From: Fortiea sp. LEGE XX443
GTDB taxonomy: Bacteria; Cyanobacteriota; Cyanobacteriia; Cyanobacteriales; Nostocaceae
NCBI RefSeq assembly: GCF_015206815.1
Contig: NZ_JADEXZ010000013.1
Span: 1 to 64,000 of the forward strand
Direction of reading: 5' to 3'
DNA: 64,000 nucleotides
Under the pieces are notes generated by a model, which was not told the origin of the DNA, made no database searches, and saw only the letters and a list, made by a program, of their open reading frames with translations. The translations under genes were made by a program, and so were the position numbers. Positions 27,849 to 36,864 of the stretch are shown here, in pieces; positions within the stretch are counted from its first letter, which is position 1, and every line of letters begins with the position of its first letter.

Positions 27849-28020
27849 ACGCGATCGCTACCTAAGCATCAATCGGATTTGAGCTTTTTCAAACAAAATA
27901 GAATCTAGAAACATAAAAGTAAAATAGCGAGATATTTTACTGAGTCGAGAATTAGAAGCAAGATACATTGAAAAAATTGAGAGCGATCGCTGTTAAAAAA
28001 TGAATGGCTAGGCGATCGCG

Positions 28021-28236
28021 CTGAAGTATGTAAGAGGATCGAGCTTAGTACTAGTAGCACAACCGAGTGTAGAAGTATTTCGACGCAACGAACAGGGAAA
28101 ATGGCTATTGTCAGAGTATAATTTGAGCGACAGATTGCTATTGGAATCGGCGAATGTCGAAATAGCGATCGCTGATTTGTACCGACAAGTTCAGTTTGAA
28201 GCCGAAGTGACCAAAATTGATAAGCTATCTTATTAA
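28021..28236 (+). pseudogene. Remnant of a Uma2-family (putative restriction endonuclease-like) gene
   Basis: The frame ending at TAA 28234-28236 encodes LVLVAQPSVEVFRRNEQGKW, then LLSEYNLSDRLLLESANVEI and IADLYRQVQFE. This matches the C-terminal pattern of Uma2-fold proteins, which are abundant in cyanobacteria. There is no start codon, and the N-terminal part with the catalytic residues is absent upstream, so this is a decayed fragment. It sits between the toxin gene and a methyltransferase. Confidence 0.65.
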
Positions 28237-28259
28237 ACTACTGATACTCAGGTCGCAAT

Positions 28260-29000
28260 ATGAGTGAATGGTACAAAGAAGACCTCGCCTTTATTCATGA
28301 TGACGGTTTTCGTGATTTTGCGCTCAAATCGGCTCCCGGCATTCTGGAAATTCTAGCTCAAAACAAAATCCACTCTGGTTTGGTAGTAGACTTAGGTTGC
28401 GGTAGTGGATTATGGGCAAACGAACTCATCAAGGCTAATTATCAGGTATTTGGCGTTGATATTTCCGAGTCGATGATTGCGATCGCACAAACAAGAGTAC
28501 CCCAAGCCGAGTTTCAAGTTGGTTCACTATTTAAAATTGAGATTCCGCCATGTCATGGTGTGACTTCAGTTGGCGAATGCTTGAGTTACTTGTTTGATTC
28601 AGATAATAACCGCCAAACACTAATTCAGCTTTTTGGGCGCATATATCAAGCTTTAATGCCTGGCGGTGTCTTTATTTTTGATATTGCAGAAGTGGGGCAG
28701 GTTGCACAAGGAAATACAACTCAAAAATTTACCGAAGGAAAGGACTGGGTTGTACTAGTCGAAAAAGAAGAACAGCGATCGCAAAATATTTTAACCCGTC
28801 GCATTATCACTTTCCGCAAAGTAGGAGAACACTACAGACGAGATGATGAAATACATCGAGTGCAATTATACAGAGCAACGCAAATAGCTACAAACTTGCG
28901 ACAGATTGGCTTTCGGGTGCAAACAACTCGTAATTATGGTAGTTATTATTTACCAAAAGGCAATGTGGCATTTGTTGCACGTAAACCCTTTCCTGATTAG
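28260..29000 (+). CDS. Class I SAM-dependent methyltransferase
   Basis: A 246-residue methyltransferase. The SAM-binding motif I is VVDLGCGSGLWANELI (residues ~44-59), followed by VFGVDISESMIAIA (motif II) and PGGVFIFDIAEVG. The C-terminal part has beta strands typical of small-molecule methyltransferases. The substrate is not evident. It starts 24 bp after the Uma2 remnant. Confidence 0.88.
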   Translation: MSEWYKEDLAFIHDDGFRDFALKSAPGILEILAQNKIHSGLVVDLGCGSGLWANELIKANYQVFGVDISESMIAIAQTRVPQAEFQVGSLFKIEIPPCHGVTSVGECLSYLFDSDNNRQTLIQLFGRIYQALMPGGVFIFDIAEVGQVAQGNTTQKFTEGKDWVVLVEKEEQRSQNILTRRIITFRKVGEHYRRDDEIHRVQLYRATQIATNLRQIGFRVQTTRNYGSYYLPKGNVAFVARKPFPD

Positions 29001-29051
29001 TAAATTTTTACATTGAGTTTTTTCTCTTGATTTTGTGTCCTTGCATCCTCT

Positions 29052-29696
29052 TCATTGAGGAATAATATCAGCCTCAACCTTAGCTGCTGCTATCCACTCT
29101 TGCATCACTTGGAGTGACAAAATTGTATTTACATAGTTCTGAGATACATTATCTAGCTGTACATTGTAGGTAACAAACCGCATCACAACAGGAATAAAGA
29201 AAGCATCAGCAATTGTGAATTTACCAAACAAAAACTCACCATTTATACCAAATTTTTGCCGACATTCCTGCCAAATACTAATAATACGGTCAATATCTTT
29301 TTGAACTGCTAATGTTAAACCTTGACCTGGAAGTTTAGCACGGCAATTCATCGGCATATTCTGACGAAGATTTTGAAAACCAGAGTGCATTTCCGCACTA
29401 ATAGAACGAGCTATTGCTCTGTGTACATTATTTTTTGGGTGCCAATGCTGCTCAGGAAATACTTCTGCTAAATATTCACAAATAGCTAAAGAATCCCAAA
29501 CAATATGACTATTGTGTATTAATACAGGTACTTTTCCTGAAGGAGAATATTGCAGAATTTGATTTGTAGTTTCTGATTGCTTAAGAGGAATGCAAATTTC
29601 TTGAAATTGTATTCCAAATTGTTTCATAATTATCCAAGGGCGGAGTGACCATGATGAATAATTTTTACTACCAATTACTAAAATGAGTTCGGACAT
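29052..29696 (-). CDS. Glutathione S-transferase family protein
   Basis: A 214-residue two-domain GST. The N-terminal thioredoxin-like domain starts ELILVIGSKNYSSWSLRPWI; the serine in NYSSWSLR is the likely glutathione-activating residue, and SPSGKVPVL carries the conserved cis-proline. The C-terminal helical domain has GKFTIADAFFIPVV. The YSSWSLR signature suggests a subgroup acting on small electrophiles; the substrate is unknown. ATG 29696 is chosen because it gives the conserved start. It lies four bases after the stop of the gene at 29701-29997, so the two are probably cotranscribed. Confidence 0.88.
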   Translation of the reverse strand: MSELILVIGSKNYSSWSLRPWIIMKQFGIQFQEICIPLKQSETTNQILQYSPSGKVPVLIHNSHIVWDSLAICEYLAEVFPEQHWHPKNNVHRAIARSISAEMHSGFQNLRQNMPMNCRAKLPGQGLTLAVQKDIDRIISIWQECRQKFGINGEFLFGKFTIADAFFIPVVMRFVTYNVQLDNVSQNYVNTILSLQVMQEWIAAAKVEADIIPQ

Positions 29697-29700
29697 AGTT

Positions 29701-29997
29701 TTAATACCTATATATCTGTTCAATCCATATATTTATGTCAGCTTCTGATCCGGAGCTAAAAGATTTTTGCGTCTTGGGATCGTAAGCATACCAATATTTA
29801 TTACCGTGGCGGTCTACTTTTTGCCAGACTTGTAATTCAGTCGGGTCTGCTAGTAAAGTTTTGATAATTTTTTGCCAAACATCTTGCAGTTTCTTCTTGA
29901 TGTCTGAATATTTGCTCAGTGTTAATTGATTGTTAATGACTGAATTACAATTTGTTTCTCTGTCTTTTGATTGTAGACAATTTATGTGATTTCTCAT
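29701..29997 (-). CDS. Conserved cyanobacterial hypothetical protein, 98 residues
   Basis: A small soluble protein. Its conserved-looking core reads LLADPTELQVWQKVDRHGNK, then YWYAYDPKTQ, and it ends SGSEADINIWIEQIYRY. I have the impression that this C-terminal block is widespread in cyanobacteria, but I know no function. The first ~20 residues look less conserved and a later start is possible. Its gene is followed after four bases by the GST gene, implying an operon. Confidence 0.65.
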   Translation of the reverse strand: MRNHINCLQSKDRETNCNSVINNQLTLSKYSDIKKKLQDVWQKIIKTLLADPTELQVWQKVDRHGNKYWYAYDPKTQKSFSSGSEADINIWIEQIYRY

Positions 29998-30078
29998 ATT
30001 ATTATTCCAGAAAGTTCCTTAGTAATTAGAACTGTAGCAATATCTCATTTAGCAATCAAATCATCGCTTGTATAGTTT

Positions 30079-30097
30079 CTATAAATGCCATTTATAG
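30079..30097. promoter_or_regulatory. Perfect inverted repeat in the LysR promoter region
   Basis: CTATAAATG (30079-30087) and CATTTATAG (30089-30097) are exact inverted repeats separated by one base. The site lies about 80 bp upstream of the LysR start, between two divergent genes. It contains the T-N11-A layout of LysR binding sites, so it is a good candidate for autoregulation. Confidence 0.5.
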
Positions 30098-30174
30098 ATA
30101 TGAGAATTCATTTATAAAATTTATTTGTCACCATTGAGTAAGTATTTGTCAATTTTTGATTACATCTATTGACC

Positions 30175-31068
30175 ATGAAACTCTCCCAACTTCGAGCAGT
30201 GGTTGCAGTCGCAGAGCGTGGTAACTTTAGTGAGGCAGCATTAGAATTGCAGCTGTCTCAACCAGCGATAAGTCATGCTATTGCCACCTTAGAGGAAGAA
30301 TTAGGTGTGCCTTTGTTTGCTAGAGGTAGACATGGCGCTGTGTTGACACCTGCTGGCGATCGCATCCTCTACCATGCTCGTCAAGCTTTGCAAAGTTTAG
30401 AAATGATGCAGCGGGAAGCTGATTCGTATAAAGGTTTACACGGTGGACATATCCGCATTGCCTCTTTCCGCAGTGTTGCTACACATTTATTACCAAAAGC
30501 GATCGCTAAGTTTCACAATCAATTTCCCGAAGTGGCAATCACCATCATTGAATGTCTTTCCTTCACAGAGGTAGAACAATGTTTGCGTGAGGGACGCGCT
30601 GACCTTGGTATTACCTATCTCCCCACTGGTGATGAATTTGAAACATGGGAAATTCTGCGAGATGAGTATGTGGCGTTACTACCACCAGAAGCCAAAATCA
30701 AAGGATCGAAAATTACTTGGGAAGATATCGCGGCTTATTCACCAGTTTTGTTAGCCTGTTTACCCTGTGGACGACCTCTGCACAACCACATGAAGAAAGT
30801 AGCACCTTTTATGCAGACCTCTGCTGATATTCAAGAAGATTCTACAGTTGTGAGTCTGGTACATCAAGGATTAAGAGCCGCTATTCTGCCTCGTTTAGCA
30901 GCTGTACCAATTCCCAAAGAAGTGCAAGTCTACAGTTTACCAGTCCCGATAGAAAGAGTTATGGCAGTGGCTATGTTATCTAATGCGCTGCATGTACCTG
31001 CGGTATTTACATTTTTGGAAATGTTAAAAAAATTTGATTTTTATACTTTGGTTAAAGCTAATTATTGA
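30175..31068 (+). CDS. LysR-family transcriptional regulator
   Basis: A 297-residue regulator. The N-terminal winged helix-turn-helix is MKLSQLRAVVAVAERGNFSE, then AALELQLSQPAISHAIATLE and LGVPLFARGRHG. The effector domain (~90-295, from GHIRIASFRSVATHLLP) has the periplasmic-binding fold that senses a small molecule. The inducer and targets are unknown. The likely targets are itself and the divergent small protein/GST pair. The ATG at 30175 is chosen over the TTG two codons upstream. Confidence 0.93.
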   Translation: MKLSQLRAVVAVAERGNFSEAALELQLSQPAISHAIATLEEELGVPLFARGRHGAVLTPAGDRILYHARQALQSLEMMQREADSYKGLHGGHIRIASFRSVATHLLPKAIAKFHNQFPEVAITIIECLSFTEVEQCLREGRADLGITYLPTGDEFETWEILRDEYVALLPPEAKIKGSKITWEDIAAYSPVLLACLPCGRPLHNHMKKVAPFMQTSADIQEDSTVVSLVHQGLRAAILPRLAAVPIPKEVQVYSLPVPIERVMAVAMLSNALHVPAVFTFLEMLKKFDFYTLVKANY

Positions 31069-31126
31069 TTATTTTTAGAAAATCGTTATAGAGTACAAAA
31101 ACATTGCTTGATAACTGAGCCAAATT

Positions 31127-31567
31127 ATGGATTTTCGATTTGTTGACAATTTGACAGAAATACAAATTTTCCAGTTATTAGATTTATATAAAAACGAATT
31201 TTGGAGCAAACAACGTACATATCAAGACGTTGTAAAAATGCTGAATGCCTCAGATATTATTATTGGTTTAGTAGATGATGATGAACAATTAATTGGTTTT
31301 ACTCGTGTTTTGACTGACTTTGTTTATCGAGCAACTATTTACGATGTTATCATTAAATCTAGCCATAGAAATCAGGGGCTTGGTGTAAAATTGATTGATT
31401 CAATTATTCATCATCCTCGGTTAAATCAAGTCGAGCAGATTGCACTTCACTGTTTGCCAGAAATGATTACTTTTTATGAACATTTCGGCTTCACATCTAA
31501 TATTGGCAGCATAAAGTTGATGTATCGATATAAAGAATTGCATAAGGATAGTCTGAATGATTATTAA
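31127..31567 (+). CDS. GNAT-family N-acetyltransferase
   Basis: A 146-residue acetyltransferase with the acetyl-CoA loop SHRNQGLGVKLIDSII and the preceding strand FTRVLTDFVYRATIYDVII. The C-terminal FYEHFGFTSN is typical of the fold. Its organisation matches the enzyme at 62247. Its last 11 bp overlap the cupin gene, so the two are probably coupled. The substrate is unknown. Confidence 0.85.
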   Translation: MDFRFVDNLTEIQIFQLLDLYKNEFWSKQRTYQDVVKMLNASDIIIGLVDDDEQLIGFTRVLTDFVYRATIYDVIIKSSHRNQGLGVKLIDSIIHHPRLNQVEQIALHCLPEMITFYEHFGFTSNIGSIKLMYRYKELHKDSLNDY

Positions 31568-32021
31568 CCCTGAGCATGTCCCTAGTCGGACAACTTCAAT
31601 TTATCCCGATGAATTTCAGCATTTCGTTACAGGTCGAGTGAAAAAAGCATTAGGAAATGCAGCCGGTTTAAAAAAATATGGTGTAAATTTAGTGACGTTA
31701 GAACCAGGAAGTCGTTCGGCTTTAAGACATTGGCATACTCGACAAGATGAGTTTATTTACATTATTGCAGGTGAAGCAACATTAGTAACCAATGCAGGAA
31801 AGCAAATTCTTACACCAGGAATGATGGTAGGTTTTCCGGCTGGTGAAGAAGATGGACATCAATTGGTAAATAACTCTGATCAAGTAGTAGTTTATTTAGA
31901 AGTTGGAGATAGAACTTCTGATGATGAAGTTTACTATCCAGATGATGATTTGATTGCGAAAGCTGGTGTGAATGGCGAGCGAATCTTTATCAAAAAAGAT
32001 GGGACTTTGTACAAGAGTTGA
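31557..32021 (+). CDS. Cupin-domain protein
   Basis: A 154-residue protein with one cupin barrel. Motif 1 is seen around SRSALRHWHTRQDEFIYIIAG (residues ~54-74), with two metal-binding histidines and a glutamate, and motif 2 in GFPAGEEDGHQLVNNSD. This type often binds a metal and a sugar or small acid. The enzymatic role, if any, is not clear. It overlaps the GNAT gene by 11 bp and is convergent to the WD40 kinase. Confidence 0.85.
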   Translation: MIINPEHVPSRTTSIYPDEFQHFVTGRVKKALGNAAGLKKYGVNLVTLEPGSRSALRHWHTRQDEFIYIIAGEATLVTNAGKQILTPGMMVGFPAGEEDGHQLVNNSDQVVVYLEVGDRTSDDEVYYPDDDLIAKAGVNGERIFIKKDGTLYKS

Positions 32022-32045
32022 TCAAAAAATAAGCCCAATTACGAA

Positions 32046-34088
32046 TTAGTTTGATATCCGCCAAATTTTGATAGTATTATCCTCACTACCACTGATAATA
32101 GTCTTGCCATCGGTTGTGAAGGCGACGGATGTCACATTATTTTGATGTCCTGTCAATGTGTGGATTGCTTCGCCTGTAGCTAAATTCCACAGTTTGATGG
32201 TACGATCGCGGCTGGTGCTGGCTAAAGTTATACCATCTGGGCTAAAGGCCACATAAGTGACGGTGTTAGTATGGCCAGCTAAAGTACGGATGACTTCTCC
32301 TGAAGCGACATCCCATAGTTTGATGGTGCGATCGCGGCTGGTACTGGCTAAGGTGGTATTATCTGGACTAAAGGCTACTGATGTAACTGTGTTGTTATTT
32401 CCCTTAAGTGTGCGGGCTGGGTTTTCTTGATTGAGATGCCAAAGTTTAATAGTCTTATCAAAACTACCACTCGCTAAGTTACGACCATCTGGGCTAATTG
32501 CGACTGACCGCACCCAATATTTATGTCCTTTGAGTGTGCGGATTAGCCTCCCTGTAGATAAATTCCAAACTTTGAGAGTGTTATCATCGCTACCACTTAC
32601 CAGAATTTTACCATTTGGGCTAATACCTAGTGCCTGAATCGAGTCAGAATGTCCCTGTAGTGTGCGAACTATTTTACCTGTAGCCAGATTCCAGACTTTG
32701 ATAGTTTGATCATCGCTACCACTCACCAAAGTTTTGCTATTGGGACTGATAGCTACAGCATTAATTTTTTGAGAATGTCCCCTGATGGTTAATATTTCTT
32801 TTCCTGTGGCGAGATTCCACACTTTGATGATGCGATCGCCTTCAGCAATACTAGCAATTTTTCGCCCATCGGGACTGATGGCGACAGACATAACAGATTT
32901 TGCAGAACTTTTGAAGGTGTTAGCTAAAGAAATATTTCTGACCCCAGTATTGGGTGAATGATTGAAAGCGACTTCACCTTGACTAGAACTATAATTTAAT
33001 GGCTTCAGTCTCGATAATAAAGTAGCTTGAATCTGGCGATATTGTTGATACCAAACTTCACTAAATCCAAACAACAGAATAAAAGCAGAGGCTAAGACTA
33101 AACTTTTTAGTAAAGCATATCTAAATGAGAAAGTTGAACTTCGAGTCACGGGGAATTTTCCCGATGACTGACCAGCGGCTGGTAGGGCGAGTTGTGGTTT
33201 AGGAATCAAATCTTTGATAACTTCATCGGCTGATTGGTAGCGCTGTTTTAAGTCTTTTTGCAACAGCTTATTCATTACGCCATCCAATTCTGGAGTTAAC
33301 GGACTACGCAAATATTGCCGCCAATTGTTTACCCAACCGTAGCCATGTTCCATCCACAATTGAAAAGGGGAAGTTCCTGTTAGTAGATGAAAACAGGTAG
33401 CCCCTAAACTGAATAAATCACTAGCTGGATAAGCTTTACCGTCTCTGATTTGTTCTAGTGGGGAATAACCATGAGAACCAATCGATGTACCACTTTTATT
33501 CTTGACTTTTTCGGTTAATTGCTTAGAAGAACCAAAATCAATCAAGCTTAAACGCCCATCATAACGACAGCGAATTAAATTCTCTGGTTTGATGTCTCGG
33601 TGAATTACACCGCGATCGTGAATAAACTTGAGTACAGGGACTAAATCTAGTAAAATTGCCTGAATTTCATTGGCTTTATAAACTTTGCGCTGTTGCAACT
33701 CTTTTAACAAGTTCTGCCCATTAATAAACTGTTGCACCAAATAAAGACAGTTATCTTGTTCAAAATAAGCAATCAGGGTCGGAATTTGGGGATGTTCGCC
33801 TAATTCTTGTAGTCGCTTTGCTTCTTCCGCAAATAATTCCATTGCCTTTTTCTGCGACCAAGTTCCTTGAAATTTCGGAGCTAATTGCTTAATTACACAA
33901 AGTTCATTGAGTTTATCGGTATCTTCTGATAAATAAGTTCTGCCAAATCCCCCCTCATCGGAAAGTACCCGAATCACACGGAAGCGATTTCTTAACAGTG
34001 GCACCAAGGAGGTACTACAAGTTTGGCATGACTTCTTTCCTTTGGGATTGAGGGGATTAGGGCAATCGGGATTTAAGCAGCAGATCAT
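32046..34088 (-). CDS. Ser/Thr protein kinase with zinc ribbon and WD40 repeats
   Basis: A 680-residue protein with three parts. The N-terminus has a cysteine-rich zinc ribbon (MICCLNPDC and SCQTC, residues 1-25). A Hanks-type kinase domain (~35-295) contains DEGGFGRTY, VIKQL, HRDIKPENLI and LIDFGSSKQL, so it looks active. After a membrane helix near residues 325-345, seven WD40 repeats (~395-680) form a probable beta-propeller, each with a D-(G/N) and a WN/WD/WH/WR ending. The helix would put the propeller on the other side of the membrane. This domain architecture is frequent in filamentous cyanobacteria. The target is unknown. Confidence 0.92.
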   Translation of the reverse strand: MICCLNPDCPNPLNPKGKKSCQTCSTSLVPLLRNRFRVIRVLSDEGGFGRTYLSEDTDKLNELCVIKQLAPKFQGTWSQKKAMELFAEEAKRLQELGEHPQIPTLIAYFEQDNCLYLVQQFINGQNLLKELQQRKVYKANEIQAILLDLVPVLKFIHDRGVIHRDIKPENLIRCRYDGRLSLIDFGSSKQLTEKVKNKSGTSIGSHGYSPLEQIRDGKAYPASDLFSLGATCFHLLTGTSPFQLWMEHGYGWVNNWRQYLRSPLTPELDGVMNKLLQKDLKQRYQSADEVIKDLIPKPQLALPAAGQSSGKFPVTRSSTFSFRYALLKSLVLASAFILLFGFSEVWYQQYRQIQATLLSRLKPLNYSSSQGEVAFNHSPNTGVRNISLANTFKSSAKSVMSVAISPDGRKIASIAEGDRIIKVWNLATGKEILTIRGHSQKINAVAISPNSKTLVSGSDDQTIKVWNLATGKIVRTLQGHSDSIQALGISPNGKILVSGSDDNTLKVWNLSTGRLIRTLKGHKYWVRSVAISPDGRNLASGSFDKTIKLWHLNQENPARTLKGNNNTVTSVAFSPDNTTLASTSRDRTIKLWDVASGEVIRTLAGHTNTVTYVAFSPDGITLASTSRDRTIKLWNLATGEAIHTLTGHQNNVTSVAFTTDGKTIISGSEDNTIKIWRISN

Positions 34089-34405
34089 GATCTGACAGGG
34101 GTGACTGCATAAAAATTTTGACTAAGTTAACCCCGATATTTCCCTGGATAGGATTGACTCTCTCGTATTGATGGTAGATTGCTTTAGTACTGGGGATTGG
34201 AGAATTACTTGCTATGGTCAGTTTTGGTAAATGCTAATGAGTTTTCCTTGATGGTGGAAAACCACGAGAGTCATGAGATGAGTTTTATCGATTATATATT
34301 AACTTGCTCTACCAACAAACGACATTCGTTCAGCCTCCGGTCATGTTAGTAGCAAGTAAAACTCAATATGGCTGTGGTTTGGAGTTTGAGGTGTTTGACC
34401 GCTGA
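34089..34405. other. Gap between the WD40 kinase and the next minus-strand gene
   Basis: This gap should contain the kinase promoter. A CTCTCGTATTGATGGTAGAT stretch near 34160 and GTTTTCCTTGATGGTGGAAA near 34240 look unremarkable. No gene or structured RNA is seen. Confidence 0.4.
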
Positions 34406-35170
34406 CTACTCAATTTTAGTTCTGTACTTTAAGAGTATACGCACACAGTGGGGATCGAGAAAATCAAGCAGATCGATCAACCTACTATGGATTAAAACTA
34501 GTCGATCTCCGCCAATTTTCGAGTCCTTGATGATCAGATCAAGGTCTTTTTTGAGTTTTGTAAACCAACGGACAAAGTCTGGATCGCTCATTTTCCTGAC
34601 AAATTCAGCATAACCAATACACTCATAACCCAGCATTTGATCTGTGGAGCGAGACTTCATCATAATTTCTCCGATCGCTCGCTGTTCTCCATTGAACAAT
34701 TGAAATGTCGGGTCAAAATTGTCTTTGCCATTAACCCGACTTGTACCGAAAGCTTTGGTGATGTTCACAAACAGTTCCGTCAGGTGACGATTTAATTCAA
34801 GATCACCAAAATCTAAAAACTGGATTTCTCGTCGGAGAATCTCAACCCAGCCAAAATATTCTGCAAAAACATATAGGGTATTATTAATCAAATAATCTTG
34901 TTCGGATAAACTTCGTTGATCAAAATTTTGCAGAACGCGGTTTTTGTGAATATTAAACAAGCGACTTTGCAGATCGATGACTGATCGTAACAATGGATCT
35001 CGATATTTTGACATCACAGCAGCTGTTTGTGCTTCACGGGATTCAGCCTCGCGTTTCTTGGCAAGCTGATCAGACAATCGTGCTACACTAATCTGTCCAT
35101 AAATACTGATAGCGGCACTAATAACTGCGACGATCGCTGCAATGATTGCAGTAATAACTTCAGGCTTCAT
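34406..35170 (-). CDS. Unknown membrane-anchored protein, 254 residues
   Basis: The first ~30 residues form a single membrane helix (ITAIIAAIVAVISAAISIYG), followed by a charged helix (DQLAKKREAESREAQTAA) and a soluble domain of ~190 residues with no recognised motif. It is most likely a cytoplasmic domain tethered by the N-terminal helix. The sequence has predicted helices throughout (LRREIQFLDFGD, LDLIIKDSKIGG). The gene stands alone between the kinase and the ExbD gene, on the same strand as both. Function unknown. Confidence 0.6.
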   Translation of the reverse strand: MKPEVITAIIAAIVAVISAAISIYGQISVARLSDQLAKKREAESREAQTAAVMSKYRDPLLRSVIDLQSRLFNIHKNRVLQNFDQRSLSEQDYLINNTLYVFAEYFGWVEILRREIQFLDFGDLELNRHLTELFVNITKAFGTSRVNGKDNFDPTFQLFNGEQRAIGEIMMKSRSTDQMLGYECIGYAEFVRKMSDPDFVRWFTKLKKDLDLIIKDSKIGGDRLVLIHSRLIDLLDFLDPHCVRILLKYRTKIE

Positions 35171-35338
35171 TGTAACTACGCTGCCTAAGCAAACTTTCCG
35201 AATATTATCTTATGGAACAACACATTCGGCTTTTTTGCACCAAGTTATATTCTGCTCTACGCATTGTACTACACAGAACGGGTCACAATAGTGTGAACTT
35301 GGTTGAGATGTTAACGAGCATCCCAACCTTCATCAGCG

Positions 35339-35764
35339 TTATTGCTTTTGCGTAGCGATCGCCAATTTTGCACCCTGAATTTTTCGTACTTGATCCATCA
35401 CTGCCACTACATTACCATGCGCGACTTTTTCATCGGCATTCAAAATCACCAACACTTCTTGGTTATCAGCTACTAAAGTACGCAATTGTCCTGCTAACGC
35501 GTCAATAGTAGTTGGTTGGCGGTTGACACTCACTGTGCCATCTTGATCTACTGTGACGGTAATTTTGGTAGGAATTTGCTGCTGTTTTGCTGTCGCTGCT
35601 GTAGGTAAGTTGACTGGTAAACCTTCTGAGCGAGTTAAAAATAGCGTTGACATGATAAAAAAGGTCAAAATCGCAAATATCACATCAATCATGGGTACGA
35701 TGTTGATCTGCGGTGGGATATCTGGCTCATCTTGTAGACGCATAGGTTCTGTCTCCTCGTTCAT
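35339..35764 (-). CDS. exbD: ExbD/TolR-family biopolymer transport protein
   Basis: One membrane helix near the N-terminus carries the key aspartate (NIVPMIDVIFAILTFFIMS), followed by a periplasmic domain. ExbD works with ExbB as a proton-driven motor powering TonB-dependent uptake or Tol functions. A start at ATG 35743 is also possible. The 5' end overlaps the end of the upstream exbB gene by 38 bp (17 bp with the shorter start), so the two are cotranscribed and coupled. Confidence 0.88.
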   Translation of the reverse strand: MNEETEPMRLQDEPDIPPQINIVPMIDVIFAILTFFIMSTLFLTRSEGLPVNLPTAATAKQQQIPTKITVTVDQDGTVSVNRQPTTIDALAGQLRTLVADNQEVLVILNADEKVAHGNVVAVMDQVRKIQGAKLAIATQKQ

Positions 35765-36374
35765 AGCGACGGCGATAGAGTAGCTCTAATTGTCCGCCAT
35801 ATTCTTGCATCCCGGCAATTTGGCGTTGATATAGCCCCCGAAAGGTGTTGGCAAATAAAAGTGTAAATATGGCTACAATTAATCCTGAAGCTGTGGATAC
35901 AAGCGCTTCACTAATACCTGCTGTGACACCTGCGGTTTTTGTACCTCCCACATCACCCAGATTTAATGAAGCAAAAGAGACAATCAACCCTAATACAGTA
36001 CCAAGTAGACCTAAAAGTGGTGCTAAACCAATAATTGTCTCAAACATATTTTGAAAACGTTTGAGAACTGGGATTTCAGCTTGAGCTTCACTTTCTAGCG
36101 CTAGACGAAATTCTTCTGGGGTTGGTTCTTCTAGTTGCAGTGCAGCCAGAAAAATGCGCGGAATTGGCAAATCTGCGTTCTTTTGCAACTTATCCAACGC
36201 ACCAACGACATTATCGAGGCGGTAGAGATTGAGTACTTCTCTCACTACACGGTGTTGCCGAGTATTGATCCGATACCAAAAACGTACTCGCTCGATAATC
36301 AAGGCGATCGCCACTACACTAAACGCCAGTAGCGGCCACATGACTACGCCACCTGCTGTAAACAGCTGATTCAT
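35727..36374 (-). CDS. exbB: ExbB/TolQ/MotA-family proton channel protein
   Basis: A 215-residue protein with three membrane helices: N-terminal (GGVVMWPLLAFSVVAIALII), central (MFETIIGLAPLLGLLGTVLG) and third (ALVSTASGLIVAIFTLLFAN). The central and third helices match the MotA/TolQ/ExbB channel signature. With ExbD it forms the energising motor in the inner membrane. No TonB gene is adjacent. The gene starts after a 490-bp gap with an AT-rich, Fur-box-like sequence, so iron regulation is possible. Confidence 0.88.
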   Translation of the reverse strand: MNQLFTAGGVVMWPLLAFSVVAIALIIERVRFWYRINTRQHRVVREVLNLYRLDNVVGALDKLQKNADLPIPRIFLAALQLEEPTPEEFRLALESEAQAEIPVLKRFQNMFETIIGLAPLLGLLGTVLGLIVSFASLNLGDVGGTKTAGVTAGISEALVSTASGLIVAIFTLLFANTFRGLYQRQIAGMQEYGGQLELLYRRRYERGDRTYASTR

Positions 36375-36864
36375 AAGTTTGTAATGTCTCTATGAACTAA
36401 ATTGACAACTTTACAGTTAGATTAACAGTTTATGCCTACTAAATGATATATCTTATCAATAAGGAATAGAAAAAGTAAAAAGCTATGTCAAGTTAAATTT
36501 TCTTTTGGTGACATAATTATTGATTCTATATCAATGCTCAAGTACCTCAAACTCTTGTTATTCAAGTATTTGCATCCTTATGCAACGGATAAAAGCCAAT
36601 TAATATATTTATTAGAATTTATTGCTTGACTTTTGCGGCTGACTGTTTTATGTTAATTTGTTAACTAATAAGAAATTGCAACAAAGTCAGAAATTTTCTC
36701 AGATGGTAGATGACTATATGCGATCGCTTGAATTTCAGAGTTAAAGTATATCTTGAATGCCGACTTACCAAGAGCCAAACAAATCACATCATCTTGGCTT
36801 GTATATCTTGTATATAGATACCGCTAAAAGGCATATGTACTTTTTTTTTTATTGTTGATCGTCT
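36375..36864. other. Gap between the exbB and pyridoxamine-oxidase-like genes
   Basis: It holds two divergent promoters. AATGATATATCTTATCAAT at 36442-36460 has GATA/TATC symmetry loosely like a Fur box, about 70-85 bp upstream of exbB; the resemblance is weak. The stretch TATATCTTGTATATAGATAC (36799-36818) and a run of ten T's lie just upstream of the plus-strand gene. No gene is seen. Confidence 0.4.

Noticed and set aside
36442-36460. Possible Fur box upstream of exbB
   Set aside because: Only the GATA/TATC symmetry fits; the match to the known Fur consensus is weak, so it is mentioned but not called.
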